Shown: positions 8,002 to 15,619, counted from the first letter of the stretch. The stretch: DNA of 26,446 nucleotides from Myxococcota bacterium (GCA_030066475.1 JASJBO010000050.1:1-26446), one strand, 5' to 3'. Numbers and translations are program-made. The notes: generated from the sequence alone by a model not told the origin.

Positions 8002-9150
8002 ATGCAGCGCGACGTCTTCAGCGAGGAGCACGACCTGTTCCGACAGCAGGTGCGCCGCTTCGTCGAGAAGGAGATCGAGCCCAAGATCGAGCAGTGGAAC
8101 CGCGATGGGATGCCCGACCGCGAGACCTGGAAGCGCCTGGGCGAGGAGGGCTTCCTGGGCGCCTCCGCACCGGAGGCCTACGGCGGTGCGGGCGGCGACT
8201 TCCTGTACGACGCGATCACCATGGAGGAGCTGTCGTACGCCCGCGCCCACGCGCTGATGTTCTCGCTCCACGCCGACATCTGCCTGCCCTACATCCGCGA
8301 CTTCGGCAGCGAGGCGCAGAAGCAGCGCTACCTGCCCGGCGCCATCTCGGGCGAGCTGCTGCTGGGCGTCGCGATGACCGAGCCCGGGGCCGGCTCCGAC
8401 CTGGCCGGCATCCAGACGCGGGCCGACCGCGACGGCGACGAGCTCGTGCTGAACGGGTCCAAGACCTTCATCTCGCACGGCCAGATCGGCGACCTGTTCA
8501 TCGTGGTGGCCAAGACCGACCCCGACGCCGAGCCCGCCCACCGCGGCGTGAGCCTGATCCTGGTCGAGGACGGCACCCCCGGCTTCACCAAGGGCCGCCG
8601 CCTCGACAAGCTCGGGCTCAAGGGCCAGGACACCAGCGAGCTGTTCTTCCAGGACTGCCGCGTGCCGGCCGAGAACCTGCTCGGCGCCGAGGGCGCCGGC
8701 TTCAAGATGCTGATGAACGAGCTGCAGCAGGAGCGCCTGTGCATCGCGGTCGGCTCGATCGCCTCGTGTCGCCGCGCGCTCGACGATACGCTGGACTACG
8801 CGCGCGAGCGGCAGGCCTTCGGCCAGCCGATCGGCCAGTTCCAGCACCTCGCCTTCAAGCTGGCCGAGCTCGCCACCGAGGTCGAGGTGGGGCAGTCGTT
8901 CGTCGACCGCCTGCTCGCCGCCCACGTGCGCGGCGACGACGTGGTGAGCGAGGTGAGCATGGCGAAGTGGTGGGTCACCGACCTGCAGAAGCGGCTCACG
9001 GCCGACTGCCTGCAGATCCACGGCGGCTACGGCTTCATGGCGGAGTACCCGATCTCGGCCGACTACGCCGATGCCGCGGTGCAGTCGATCTACGCGGGCA
9101 CCAACGAGATCATGAAGCGCATCATCGCCCGGCGCCTCGGCCTGGGGTGA
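8002..9150 (+). CDS. Acyl-CoA dehydrogenase, long-chain/isovaleryl-type active site
   Basis: A 382-residue FAD enzyme that oxidises acyl-CoA thioesters to enoyl-CoA and passes electrons to an electron-transfer flavoprotein. Family segments seen are GVAMTEPGAGSDLAGI, the substrate/FAD strand GSKTFISHGQIGD, RQAFGQPIGQFQHLAFKLAE, and LQIHGGYGFMAEYPI. The place of the catalytic Glu in medium/short-chain enzymes (YEGT) reads YAGTNEIM (Y364-A365). Instead a Glu occurs in ELQQERLCIA (E244), the position used by LCAD and isovaleryl-CoA dehydrogenases. It is therefore probably active on long-chain or branched substrates. The ATG at 8002 is preceded by GGGAGGAG. The stop overlaps the next start (GTGA), which indicates coupling. 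Confidence 0.92.
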   Translation: MQRDVFSEEHDLFRQQVRRFVEKEIEPKIEQWNRDGMPDRETWKRLGEEGFLGASAPEAYGGAGGDFLYDAITMEELSYARAHALMFSLHADICLPYIRDFGSEAQKQRYLPGAISGELLLGVAMTEPGAGSDLAGIQTRADRDGDELVLNGSKTFISHGQIGDLFIVVAKTDPDAEPAHRGVSLILVEDGTPGFTKGRRLDKLGLKGQDTSELFFQDCRVPAENLLGAEGAGFKMLMNELQQERLCIAVGSIASCRRALDDTLDYARERQAFGQPIGQFQHLAFKLAELATEVEVGQSFVDRLLAAHVRGDDVVSEVSMAKWWVTDLQKRLTADCLQIHGGYGFMAEYPISADYADAAVQSIYAGTNEIMKRIIARRLGLG

Positions 9151-9686
9151 GCCGGGCGCCCTGGATCTTCGGCTATGGCTCGCTGGTGTGGCGGGCCGAC
9201 TTCCCGTTCGCCGAGCGGCGTCCGGCCCGCATCGAGGGCTTCGCCCGCCGCTTCTGGCAGGGCTCGACCGACCACCGCGGCACGCCCGCTGCGCCGGGTC
9301 GCGTGGTGACGTTGATCCCGCGCCCCGGCGCCTCGTGCTTCGGGATGGCGTACCGCCTCGCGCCCGCGCAGGCAGACGCGGTGCTGGTCCACCTCGACCA
9401 CCGCGAGCGCGGCGGCTACGCGCGCAGCGCCGTCTCGCTGTGCTTCCCCGAGCACGGCGCGGCCGAGGCGGACGGGCTCGTCTACCTCGCGACGCCCGAG
9501 AACCCCAACTACCTGGGCCCCGCCCCGCTCGAGTCCATCGCGCACCAGGTGCGCGGCGCCACCGGTCCGAGCGGCGCGAACGTCGAGTACGTCGTGGAGC
9601 TGGCCGCCTTCCTGCGCGAGCACGGCGCCGAGGACGAGCACGTGTTCGCGCTCGCGGAGCTGGTGGTGTCGCCGAGGAGGTCGTGA
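9147..9686 (+). CDS. ChaC-like gamma-glutamylcyclotransferase
   Basis: A 179-residue protein. It begins with IFGYGSLVW (residues 7-15), the glycine-rich substrate loop of gamma-glutamylcyclotransferases. It carries LDHRERGGY with a Glu at residue 87, matching the catalytic Glu of the ChaC branch (DxRExGGY type). ChaC enzymes break glutathione into 5-oxoproline and Cys-Gly in the cytoplasm. The GTG start at 9147 overlaps the acyl-CoA dehydrogenase stop as GTGA. Its own stop overlaps the OsmC ATG as TGATG. It is therefore the middle gene of a three-gene translationally coupled unit whose last two members both relate to thiol chemistry. Confidence 0.85.
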   Translation: MSRAPWIFGYGSLVWRADFPFAERRPARIEGFARRFWQGSTDHRGTPAAPGRVVTLIPRPGASCFGMAYRLAPAQADAVLVHLDHRERGGYARSAVSLCFPEHGAAEADGLVYLATPENPNYLGPAPLESIAHQVRGATGPSGANVEYVVELAAFLREHGAEDEHVFALAELVVSPRRS

Positions 9687-10132
9687 TGTCCGAGCACCGC
9701 GCCACCGTCGCCTGGGCCCGCGAGGGCGCCGAGTTCACCTACGACGGCTACTCGCGCGACCACGAGTGGCAGTTCGCCGGCGGTGTTCGCATACCGGCCT
9801 CGGCGGCGCCCGCCTACCTGGGGAGCGAGGAGCGGGTCGATCCCGAGCAGGCGTTCGTCGCCAGCGTCGCGAGCTGCCACATGCTCACGTTCCTCGCGAT
9901 CGCGGCGCGCCGGCGCCTGGTCGTGGAGCGCTACGAGGACGCCGCCGTGGGCTTCCTGGAGAAGAACCAGGAGGGCCGGCTCGCGGTGACCCGCGTCGAG
10001 CTGCGCCCGCGCATCGCCTTCGGTGGCCGCGAACCCTCCGCCGACGAGCTCGCTCGCATCCACGAGCTGTCGCACAAGCAGTGCTTCATCGCCAACTCGG
10101 TGCGGACGCGCATCACGGTGGAGTCGGACTAG
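9686..10132 (+). CDS. OsmC-family protein (thiol peroxidase-like)
   Basis: A 148-residue OsmC/Ohr-superfamily protein. The two cysteines expected for peroxidatic chemistry are present: C64 in ASCHMLTFLAIAA and C133 in KQCFIANSV. Family members reduce organic hydroperoxides with thiol cofactors in the cytoplasm. It starts at ATG 9686, one base overlapping the ChaC-like stop, with GAGGAGG a few bases upstream. Together with the ChaC-like enzyme it suggests glutathione or peroxide handling alongside acyl-CoA oxidation. The gene ends 2 bp before the second copy of the 76-bp repeat. Confidence 0.85.
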   Translation: MSEHRATVAWAREGAEFTYDGYSRDHEWQFAGGVRIPASAAPAYLGSEERVDPEQAFVASVASCHMLTFLAIAARRRLVVERYEDAAVGFLEKNQEGRLAVTRVELRPRIAFGGREPSADELARIHELSHKQCFIANSVRTRITVESD

Positions 10133-10134
10133 TT

Positions 10135-10210
10135 GGTGGACTTCGCTCGCCTACGGCTCGCTGCGCGCGCCCTGCGGGCGCTTGCAAGGGGCTTCTGCCG
10201 CGCAGGCTCC
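10135..10210. repeat. 76-bp dispersed repeat, copy 2
   Basis: It matches 770-845 with four substitutions and no gaps, and contains the same GCGCCC-TGC-GGGCGC hairpin. It starts 2 bp after the OsmC stop codon and ends 8 bp before the end of the convergent SpoIIAA-like gene, so it fills the whole convergent junction. Confidence 0.85.
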
Positions 10211-10218
10211 TTCTAGCC

Positions 10219-10626
10219 CTAGTCGCTCGAGCCGGAGTCCGCGGAGTCGGCGGCGCCGCGCAGCCAGGCGAGCGCCTCGTCCGCGCGGCGGAAGACCTCG
10301 ATCAGCGCGTCGCTGTCCTCGGAGAAGGCCTGGTACATCCGCGACAGGCCGAAGATGACGGGTACCGGGGCCACGATCGCGACCCGCCCCCGGCCGAGCT
10401 GCTCGCGCTTCGAGGCGAACGCCTCGACCAGGCCGCGCAGGTCGTCCGCCGACAGGTCGGCCCCCGTGACGTGCGTGAAGTCGCAGAGCTGCGGCATGCC
10501 CGGCCGGTAGCCCGGGTCGCCGATGATCCGCGCGAGGCCGTCCAGGAAGTCGGCGGCAGCGAGCCGCCCCCACGCGACGATCCGGACGAGGTCACCATCC
10601 TTGTCGACCTCGATCGACTGCGGCAC
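10219..10626 (-). CDS. SpoIIAA/STAS-SEC14-like domain protein
   Basis: A 135-residue single-domain protein. The pattern is an N-terminal strand (DLVRIVAWGRLAAADFLDGL), a central CDFTHVTGADLSADDLRGLVE, a strand RVAIVAPVPVIFGLSRMYQ, and a final VFRRADEALAWL. It resembles SpoIIAA-like (STAS/SEC14) proteins, which occur widely in environmental bacteria and have no settled function. No phosphorylated Ser typical of anti-sigma antagonists is evident. I chose GTG 10626, which has GGGAGG close upstream. The open frame runs another 390 bases upstream without a better start. It is divergent from the split-barrel gene, with 209 bp between them in which I see no clear promoter. Confidence 0.65.
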   Translation of the reverse strand: MPQSIEVDKDGDLVRIVAWGRLAAADFLDGLARIIGDPGYRPGMPQLCDFTHVTGADLSADDLRGLVEAFASKREQLGRGRVAIVAPVPVIFGLSRMYQAFSEDSDALIEVFRRADEALAWLRGAADSADSGSSD

Positions 10627-10835
10627 GCACCCTCCCGTCCCTGCTGGCGCGACCCCCCCGTTGAGTCGCGCGGGTGTCGCCTCGCCGGCCGTCCCGCTCT
10701 CGATTCCAAGCGCCCACAGCGCACCGCCCGCGCCTCGACGAGGGCTACGCACGTGCGTTCGACGCGATCGCGTGACATCGTATTCGCAACATAGCGGAAC
10801 CGAGTTTCCGCCGTGTCGAACCGACGGAGAGCCCG

Positions 10836-11300
10836 ATGCGCGCAGACGCTCCCTCGCTTCCGATCCGGCGCAGCAGCGCGCTCTCCGGGCGCGAGGTCGA
10901 GGCATTCCTGGACACACAAAGGCTGCCGATGCGGCTGGCCTGTCACGGCGCCGACGGCTTTCCGCTGGTGGTGTCGCTCTGGTTCCTGTTCGAGGACGGC
11001 TGCCTGTGGGCTGCAACCCACGAGGGCGCCGCGCTGGCGAAGCGCCTCAGGGCCGACGCGCGCTGCGCCTTCGAAGTCGCAACCAACGAGCCGCCCTACC
11101 GCGGCGTGCGCGGCCAGGGAATCGTGTCGTTGAGCCCACAAGGCGGAGCGCTCCTGGGCCGACTGATCGACCGCTACCTGGGCTCCCGCGACTCGCGGCT
11201 CGCCCGCTGGCTGCTCGCGCGGGCCGACGGCGAGCTGGCGCTGCGCATCGAGCCGCGCTGGATCTCGGCCTGGGACTACACCGAGCGGATGCGCGGCTGA
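10836..11300 (+). CDS. Pyridoxamine 5'-phosphate oxidase-like FMN split-barrel protein
   Basis: A 154-residue protein with the split-barrel pattern. These pieces are LPMRLACHGADGFPLVVSLWFLFEDGCLWAATHEG, KRLRADARCAFEVATNEPPY and GIVSL. This is the usual form of PPOX-class flavin or F420-binding proteins, which reduce or sense small molecules in the cytoplasm. The precise cofactor and substrate cannot be read from sequence. The ATG at 10836 follows ACGGAGAG. It precedes a TetR / monooxygenase / dioxygenase-like cassette on the same strand, 86 bp away, with a possible terminator in between, so it is probably a separate transcript. Confidence 0.75.
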   Translation: MRADAPSLPIRRSSALSGREVEAFLDTQRLPMRLACHGADGFPLVVSLWFLFEDGCLWAATHEGAALAKRLRADARCAFEVATNEPPYRGVRGQGIVSLSPQGGALLGRLIDRYLGSRDSRLARWLLARADGELALRIEPRWISAWDYTERMRG

Positions 11301-11349
11301 CGCGGGCTCGCGGTTCGCCAGCTTGCGCAGTGCCCGCGGCGCCTTTTTT
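11301..11349 (+). terminator. Possible intrinsic terminator after the split-barrel gene
   Basis: CGCGGGC (11301-11307) pairs with GCCCGCG (11332-11338). Five bases later comes a run of six T (11344-11349), rare in this GC-rich window. The loop is long (24 nt) and the gap before the T-tract is not ideal. Confidence 0.4.
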
Positions 11350-11386
11350 GAAGCATGATTTGGCTCGATCGAACTACATTGATCTC

Positions 11387-12046
11387 ATGTCCGGTCGAGC
11401 TCACCGCCGGCCCTACCAGAGGGGGGTCGAGACGCGCACGCGGCTCGTGGAGGCTGCTCTGCGCGAGTTCACCGAGAAGGGCTTCGAGGGCGCCTCCACC
11501 CGGGCGATCGCGGCCCGCGCCGACGTTGCGCAGTCGGCCGTCCGGCATCACTTCGAGACCAAAGACGCCCTCTGGAGAGCGGCGGCGGACCAGGTGTTCG
11601 GCCAGCTGCGGGAGCGCTACGAGACGCGGCTGGCCGGCCTCGAGGGCGTCGACGTCCGGACGCGCGCCCGGCTCGTACTCCGCGACCTGCTGCTGTTCGC
11701 CGCCGCGCATCCCGAGCTGCCTCGCTTCATGGTGCTCGAGGGCAGCGCCAGGACGCCGCGGCTCGAGTGGCTCGAGGCCCGGCACCTGCGCCCGATCTTC
11801 TCCGACCTGACTGTGCTGTGGCGGGAGGTGGAGACGGAAGGCGTGCCGCTTCCCTGCTCCGTCGCGCTGCTGCAGTACATGGTGATCGGCGCGTCCTCCA
11901 TGCCCTACGCGGTCGCCGTCGAGTACCAGCTCACCACGGGCGAGGACCCGTTCGCGAAGGAGGCGATCGAAGCCCACGCGGACGCGCTGGTCGCGATCTT
12001 CCTACCCGAGACACGCGACGCCCGAAGGCAGGAGTCATCGTCATGA
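11387..12046 (+). CDS. TetR-family transcriptional regulator
   Basis: A 219-residue regulator. The N-terminal DNA-binding part has the classic pattern TRLVEAALREFTEKGFEGAS and the helix-turn-helix IAARADVAQSAVRHHFETKDALW. The C-terminal ligand-binding part is unlike any I can name. The ATG at 11387 has no Shine-Dalgarno motif just upstream and the preceding stretch is unusually AT-rich, so it may be translated from a leaderless or short-leader mRNA. Its stop overlaps the monooxygenase start (ATGA), so the regulator is the first gene of a three-gene cassette and probably controls it in response to an aromatic ligand. That ligand is inferred from the partner enzymes. Confidence 0.9.
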   Translation: MSGRAHRRPYQRGVETRTRLVEAALREFTEKGFEGASTRAIAARADVAQSAVRHHFETKDALWRAAADQVFGQLRERYETRLAGLEGVDVRTRARLVLRDLLLFAAAHPELPRFMVLEGSARTPRLEWLEARHLRPIFSDLTVLWREVETEGVPLPCSVALLQYMVIGASSMPYAVAVEYQLTTGEDPFAKEAIEAHADALVAIFLPETRDARRQESSS

Positions 12047-13719
12047 GCACCGCCACGGCGATCGAAACCGTCCCCGTCCTGATCGTCGGCGGAGGCCCGA
12101 CCGGCCTCGTGCTCTCGATCCTGCTGTCGCGACTCGGTGTCGAGTCGCTCGTGGTCGAGCGCGATCCGTCCACTTGCGACCACCCCCAGGCGCACGTCGT
12201 GAACGCCCGTTCGATGGAGATCTTCCGGCTGCTCGGCATCGACGCGGGGATCCGTGCGGAGGCGCTGCCGCTCGGACGCGGTGCCTTCGTGCGCTGGGTC
12301 CGCTCGATGGCAGGCGACGAGCTGGCGAGGCTGCGCATTGGCCCTCCGCCGGGCGCGATCGGCGGACTGGCCGCGCTGAGCCCCGCGCCCCCGGCCTCCT
12401 GCGCCCAGGACCGGATCGAGCCGCTGCTCGCGGCGTTCGCCGCGAAGGGGCCGGGGCGGATCGAGTTCGCCGCCGAGCTGCTGTCCTTCGAGACGGACGC
12501 CGACGGCGTGACGGCGCGCGTGCGCAGCGCCGACGGCGAGCGAGACGTCCGCGCCGCCTGGCTCGTGGGCTGCGACGGCGCCGCGAGCACGACGCGCCGC
12601 CTCGTGGGCGTCGCGATGGAAGGCCCGGAAGCGCTGGCCCACGTCGTCGGGATCTACTTCCACGCGGATCTCGAAGCGCTCGCCGCCGAGCGCCCCGCGG
12701 TCCTCTTCTGGACGATCGACGAGGAGGTCCCCGGCACCTTCATCGCCCTGGACGGAAGCCGGCGCTGGGTGTTCCACGTGGCCTGGGACACCGAGCGGGC
12801 GTCCCTCGAGAGCTACACCGACGAGCGCTGCCGGGAGATCCTGCGCCGCGCGATCGGGCTCCCCGTGGAGACCGAGATCCGTTCGGTGCGGCCCTGGACC
12901 ATGACTGCGCAGGTGGCCGCGCGCTACCGCGAGGGCCGTGTCCTGCTCGCCGGAGACGCGGCCCACCGCTTCCCGCCCACCGGCGGCTTCGGCATGAACA
13001 CGGGCGTGCAGGATGCGCACAACCTGGCCTGGAAGCTCGCGGCCGTGCTGCGCGGTCAGGCTGGCGAGGCGCTGATCGACACCTACGAGAGCGAGCGCAG
13101 GCCGGTCGGCCAGGACAACTGCGCGTGGAGCGCGCGCAACGCGGCGGGCCTGGCCACGGTGATCGGGCCCGGCGCGGCCCAACAGGCGCGACGCCTGGCC
13201 GCGGGCGAGCTGAGCTTCGAGGCGCTGTCGGCCGAGATCCAGGCGCTCGCCGAGCGCGAGGCCGCGCACTTCGGTGCCCTGGGGCGCGACCTCGGCTTCA
13301 CCTACGAGCGGGGCGCGCTCGTCGCCGACGGCAGCGCACCGCCGGAGCGCAGCGATCCCGACCGCGAGTACGTCCCGCACGCCCGCCCGGGCGCCCGCGC
13401 GCCGCACTTCGGGGTGCTCTCGGACGGCGCCCTCCGCTCGAGCCTCGACCTCTTCGACGGGCGCTGGACGCTGCTGGCCGGCCCGGCCGAGGGCGAGGCG
13501 TGGAGACGCGCGGCGTCCGCCCAGCGGCTGCCGATCGCGGTCGCGATCGTGGGAGACGACGTCGAGGATCCGTCGGGCGTCTTCCCGTCGCTCTACGACG
13601 TGACCGACGGCGCGGTGCTGGTGCGGCCGGACGGCCACGTGGGCTGGCGCGCGCGCGAGATGCCCGCAGACGCAGAGGCCGCGCTCCGCCAGGCCGTGAG
13701 CGCGATCCTTCCACACTGA
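12043..13719 (+). CDS. FAD-dependent aromatic-ring monooxygenase (group A)
   Basis: A 558-residue flavoprotein hydroxylase of the p-hydroxybenzoate hydroxylase / MhpA / phenol-hydroxylase type. It has the FAD motif LIVGGGPTGLVLS near the N terminus, the second motif LVGCDGAASTTRRLVG (DG motif), and the GD motif LLAGDAAHRFPPTGGFGMNTG followed by DAHNLAWKLAAVL. The extra C-terminal domain is the thioredoxin-like region common in this group (SSLDLFDGRWTLLAG). It uses NAD(P)H and O2 to hydroxylate a substrate in the cytoplasm. The ATG at 12043 overlaps the TetR stop, with AGGAG 10 nt upstream. The gene next to it encodes a dioxygenase-like VOC protein, which suggests phenol-type substrates. The exact substrate is unknown. 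Confidence 0.9.
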   Translation: MSTATAIETVPVLIVGGGPTGLVLSILLSRLGVESLVVERDPSTCDHPQAHVVNARSMEIFRLLGIDAGIRAEALPLGRGAFVRWVRSMAGDELARLRIGPPPGAIGGLAALSPAPPASCAQDRIEPLLAAFAAKGPGRIEFAAELLSFETDADGVTARVRSADGERDVRAAWLVGCDGAASTTRRLVGVAMEGPEALAHVVGIYFHADLEALAAERPAVLFWTIDEEVPGTFIALDGSRRWVFHVAWDTERASLESYTDERCREILRRAIGLPVETEIRSVRPWTMTAQVAARYREGRVLLAGDAAHRFPPTGGFGMNTGVQDAHNLAWKLAAVLRGQAGEALIDTYESERRPVGQDNCAWSARNAAGLATVIGPGAAQQARRLAAGELSFEALSAEIQALAEREAAHFGALGRDLGFTYERGALVADGSAPPERSDPDREYVPHARPGARAPHFGVLSDGALRSSLDLFDGRWTLLAGPAEGEAWRRAASAQRLPIAVAIVGDDVEDPSGVFPSLYDVTDGAVLVRPDGHVGWRAREMPADAEAALRQAVSAILPH

Positions 13720-13782
13720 CGGACGAGGAGACCTCCGGGACGATCCGCAGCGAGGTCGTCTCCGCTGCGTGAAGGAGAATCC

Positions 13783-14358
13783 ATGGCCGACGCCATCATC
13801 CGACCCGCCAAGCTCGCACACGTCGTGTTCAGGACGCGCCGCTACCGCGAGCTCGTCGACTGGTACCTGCTCGTGCTGGGCGCGGAGATCACCTTCGGCA
13901 ACGAGATGGTGACCTTCCTCCACTACGACGACGAACACCATCGGCTCGCCTTCCTCAACATGCCGCACCTCCCCGAGCACACGCGCGCCATGCCGGGGGT
14001 GGACCACGTCGCCTTCACCTACGCGTGCCTCGGCGACCTGCTCGCCACCTACGAGCGCCTGAAGCAGGCGGGCATCGAGCCGGTCTGGCCGGTGAACCAC
14101 GGTGCCACCACGTCCCTGTACTACAAGGACCCGGACGAGAACGTGGTGGAACTCCAGGTCGACAACTTCTCGTCGCGCGAGGAGACGGACGCCTTCCTCA
14201 CGGACGGTCGCTTCGCGATCAACCCGGTGGGCATCGACATCGACCCCGACGAGCTGCTCGCGCGCCACAGGGCCGGCGAGAGCGACGCGGCGCTGACGAG
14301 CTGGCCAGACGTGGTCGAGCCCCGCACGAGCCCGCCCCCGAAGGCTTACCTGGGATAG
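13783..14358 (+). CDS. VOC protein resembling extradiol (catechol 2,3-) dioxygenases
   Basis: A 191-residue single VOC unit. The three expected metal ligands of type I extradiol dioxygenases can be placed at H13 (KLAHVVF), H75 (GVDHVAF) and E123 (NVVELQVD). It would cleave a catechol-like ring meta to the hydroxyls, using Fe(II) and O2, in the cytoplasm. The full two-domain enzymes are about 290 residues, so this is a small member. The ATG at 13783 follows AAGGAG. It lies 63 bp after the monooxygenase and likely shares its transcript, giving a plausible hydroxylate-then-cleave pair. It could also be a non-dioxygenase VOC enzyme, because ligand placement alone does not settle the reaction. Confidence 0.75.
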   Translation: MADAIIRPAKLAHVVFRTRRYRELVDWYLLVLGAEITFGNEMVTFLHYDDEHHRLAFLNMPHLPEHTRAMPGVDHVAFTYACLGDLLATYERLKQAGIEPVWPVNHGATTSLYYKDPDENVVELQVDNFSSREETDAFLTDGRFAINPVGIDIDPDELLARHRAGESDAALTSWPDVVEPRTSPPPKAYLG

Positions 14359-14446
14359 TCGCTCTCCGGCCAGCAGCCGTTGCGCCGCCACCTCGATCAC
14401 CTGGGCGTAGCGCGCGACGCTGTAGGTGTTGGCGTCGGACGAGGTC

Positions 14447-15049
14447 CTACGGCTCCGAGCGCTCGATCTCCTCGATGCGTTCGCCGCGCAGGGTGGTGGT
14501 GGTGGGCGTGTACTCCTCGCCCGGCGCCGGCGCGTTCTGCGCCTCGAAGACGAGCGCGCCTTCCTGGTCGAACTCGGCGGTCCAGGCCGACACGATGCGC
14601 GGCCCCACCACGCGTGGGATGAACGCGAACTGGGTGTCGACCCCGGGGACCGTGCCCATCACGAGCTGGGTCTCGGCCTTGCCCGACAGCTTGCGGCCCT
14701 CGCGCTTGCCATCGCCCTTGCCGATGACGTCGGCGTGGATCGGACCGCCCGGGCTCGGGAACTCGGTGGTCAGGTCCGAGGTCGCCCGGTAGACGCCTTC
14801 GGTCGTCTCGGCCAGCACGAGCGTGCCCTGGAGCACCCGGGTGTCGCCGGTGCGCGTGTCGACCGTGAGCCCCTTGACCCGCCACAGCCCCGAGAAATCG
14901 TCCTCGGCCGTCGGAGGCGCCGCGGCCGTCGGGGCGGGCGCTCGCTCCTCTGAACGGGGCGTGCTGCGCTCGCCCTCGCATGCGGTGAGCGCCACGAGCG
15001 AGGCCAGGGCCCACGGGGCGAGCAGATGGATCAGCGGGCTACGTGCCAC
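14447..15049 (-). CDS. Lipoprotein of unknown function
   Basis: A 200-residue protein. It begins with a signal sequence (IHLLAPWALASLVALTAC) ending in the lipobox LTAC with Cys near residue 24. A Pro/Ala-rich linker and a compact C-terminal part follow (FSGLWRVKGLTVD, VLQGTLVLAETTEGVYRATSDL). The repeated beta-strand pattern resembles small beta-barrel or lipocalin-like folds, but I do not recognise a family. The GTG at 15049 follows GGAGG with 8-nt spacing. It is the last gene of a minus-strand run. It ends close to the VOC gene transcribed towards it, across an 88-bp gap that itself looks coding-like on the minus strand. Confidence 0.7.
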   Translation of the reverse strand: MARSPLIHLLAPWALASLVALTACEGERSTPRSEERAPAPTAAAPPTAEDDFSGLWRVKGLTVDTRTGDTRVLQGTLVLAETTEGVYRATSDLTTEFPSPGGPIHADVIGKGDGKREGRKLSGKAETQLVMGTVPGVDTQFAFIPRVVGPRIVSAWTAEFDQEGALVFEAQNAPAPGEEYTPTTTTLRGERIEEIERSEP

Positions 15050-15082
15050 GATGGAGACCTCCGGGGTCTGGGCCGCACCAGT

Positions 15083-15619
15083 CTAACGCCGGGAGCGGCG
15101 CGCCCGCGAGCGGTTTTCGGGGGCCCGCGGGCGGCACGGTCCTGCGGTGTTCCTCACCCGTCGGTCGGCTGGCCCCGGACCGGGCGCCGGTGAGCGCGCC
15201 TGGGCCAGCGCGCAAAGCCCGTGCTCCTCGATCCCGAGCGGGACATCGATCAGGTTGTAGAAGTTCTCGATCGCGTTGATCACGGCCAGCGCCTTGGCGC
15301 CGTCGATGCAGAACCCGCAGCCGTTGACCATCGCCAACCACGACTGAGCCAGCAGCCGGGTGGCGTGGTCGAGCTCGAAGCCGCGGTCCTGGAGTCGCGC
15401 CATCCCGTACGCCAGGTCGTGCATGCGCGGGATCCGGTCGTAGACCACGCGCGCGGGCATGATCACCTTGCCGAGCTGGCGCTGCATCAGGAACGACGCG
15501 AAGCGTCCGAGCAGGCTGGGGGGGCGGTCGACGGGCTCGAGTCCCTCGGCGATCGCCTCCGGCGTGCAGGTGGCGAAGGACAGCAGGAGCGCCGGCGGGC
15601 GAAAGGCGAGATCGAGCAC
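15083..15619 (-). CDS. Carboxymuconolactone-decarboxylase-like protein with apparent internal deletion
   Basis: A 178-residue protein of the AhpD/carboxymuconolactone-decarboxylase type. The N-terminal part looks intact (VIMPARVVYDRIPRMHDLAYG) and runs into LAMVNGCGFCIDGAKALAV, with the redox CxxC. In the members I remember, about 70 residues separate this helix from a conserved C-terminal helix of the form NAxENxYNLxNxPL. Here INAIENFYNLIDVPLGI follows immediately, so a core stretch seems missing in frame around 15285-15300. The tail after HGLCALAQAR is Pro/Arg-rich and unlike the family. The GTG start at 15619 has only a weak ribosome site. It may be a decaying gene, although the frame is open throughout. 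Confidence 0.5.
   Translation of the reverse strand: MLDLAFRPPALLLSFATCTPEAIAEGLEPVDRPPSLLGRFASFLMQRQLGKVIMPARVVYDRIPRMHDLAYGMARLQDRGFELDHATRLLAQSWLAMVNGCGFCIDGAKALAVINAIENFYNLIDVPLGIEEHGLCALAQARSPAPGPGPADRRVRNTAGPCRPRAPENRSRARRSRR

Noticed and set aside
11905..14400. An 831-codon open frame on the minus strand
   Set aside because: It is antisense to the FAD monooxygenase and VOC genes, which have clear motifs, and its translation is low-complexity Arg/Ala/His-rich. Long antisense frames are expected in DNA this GC-rich.
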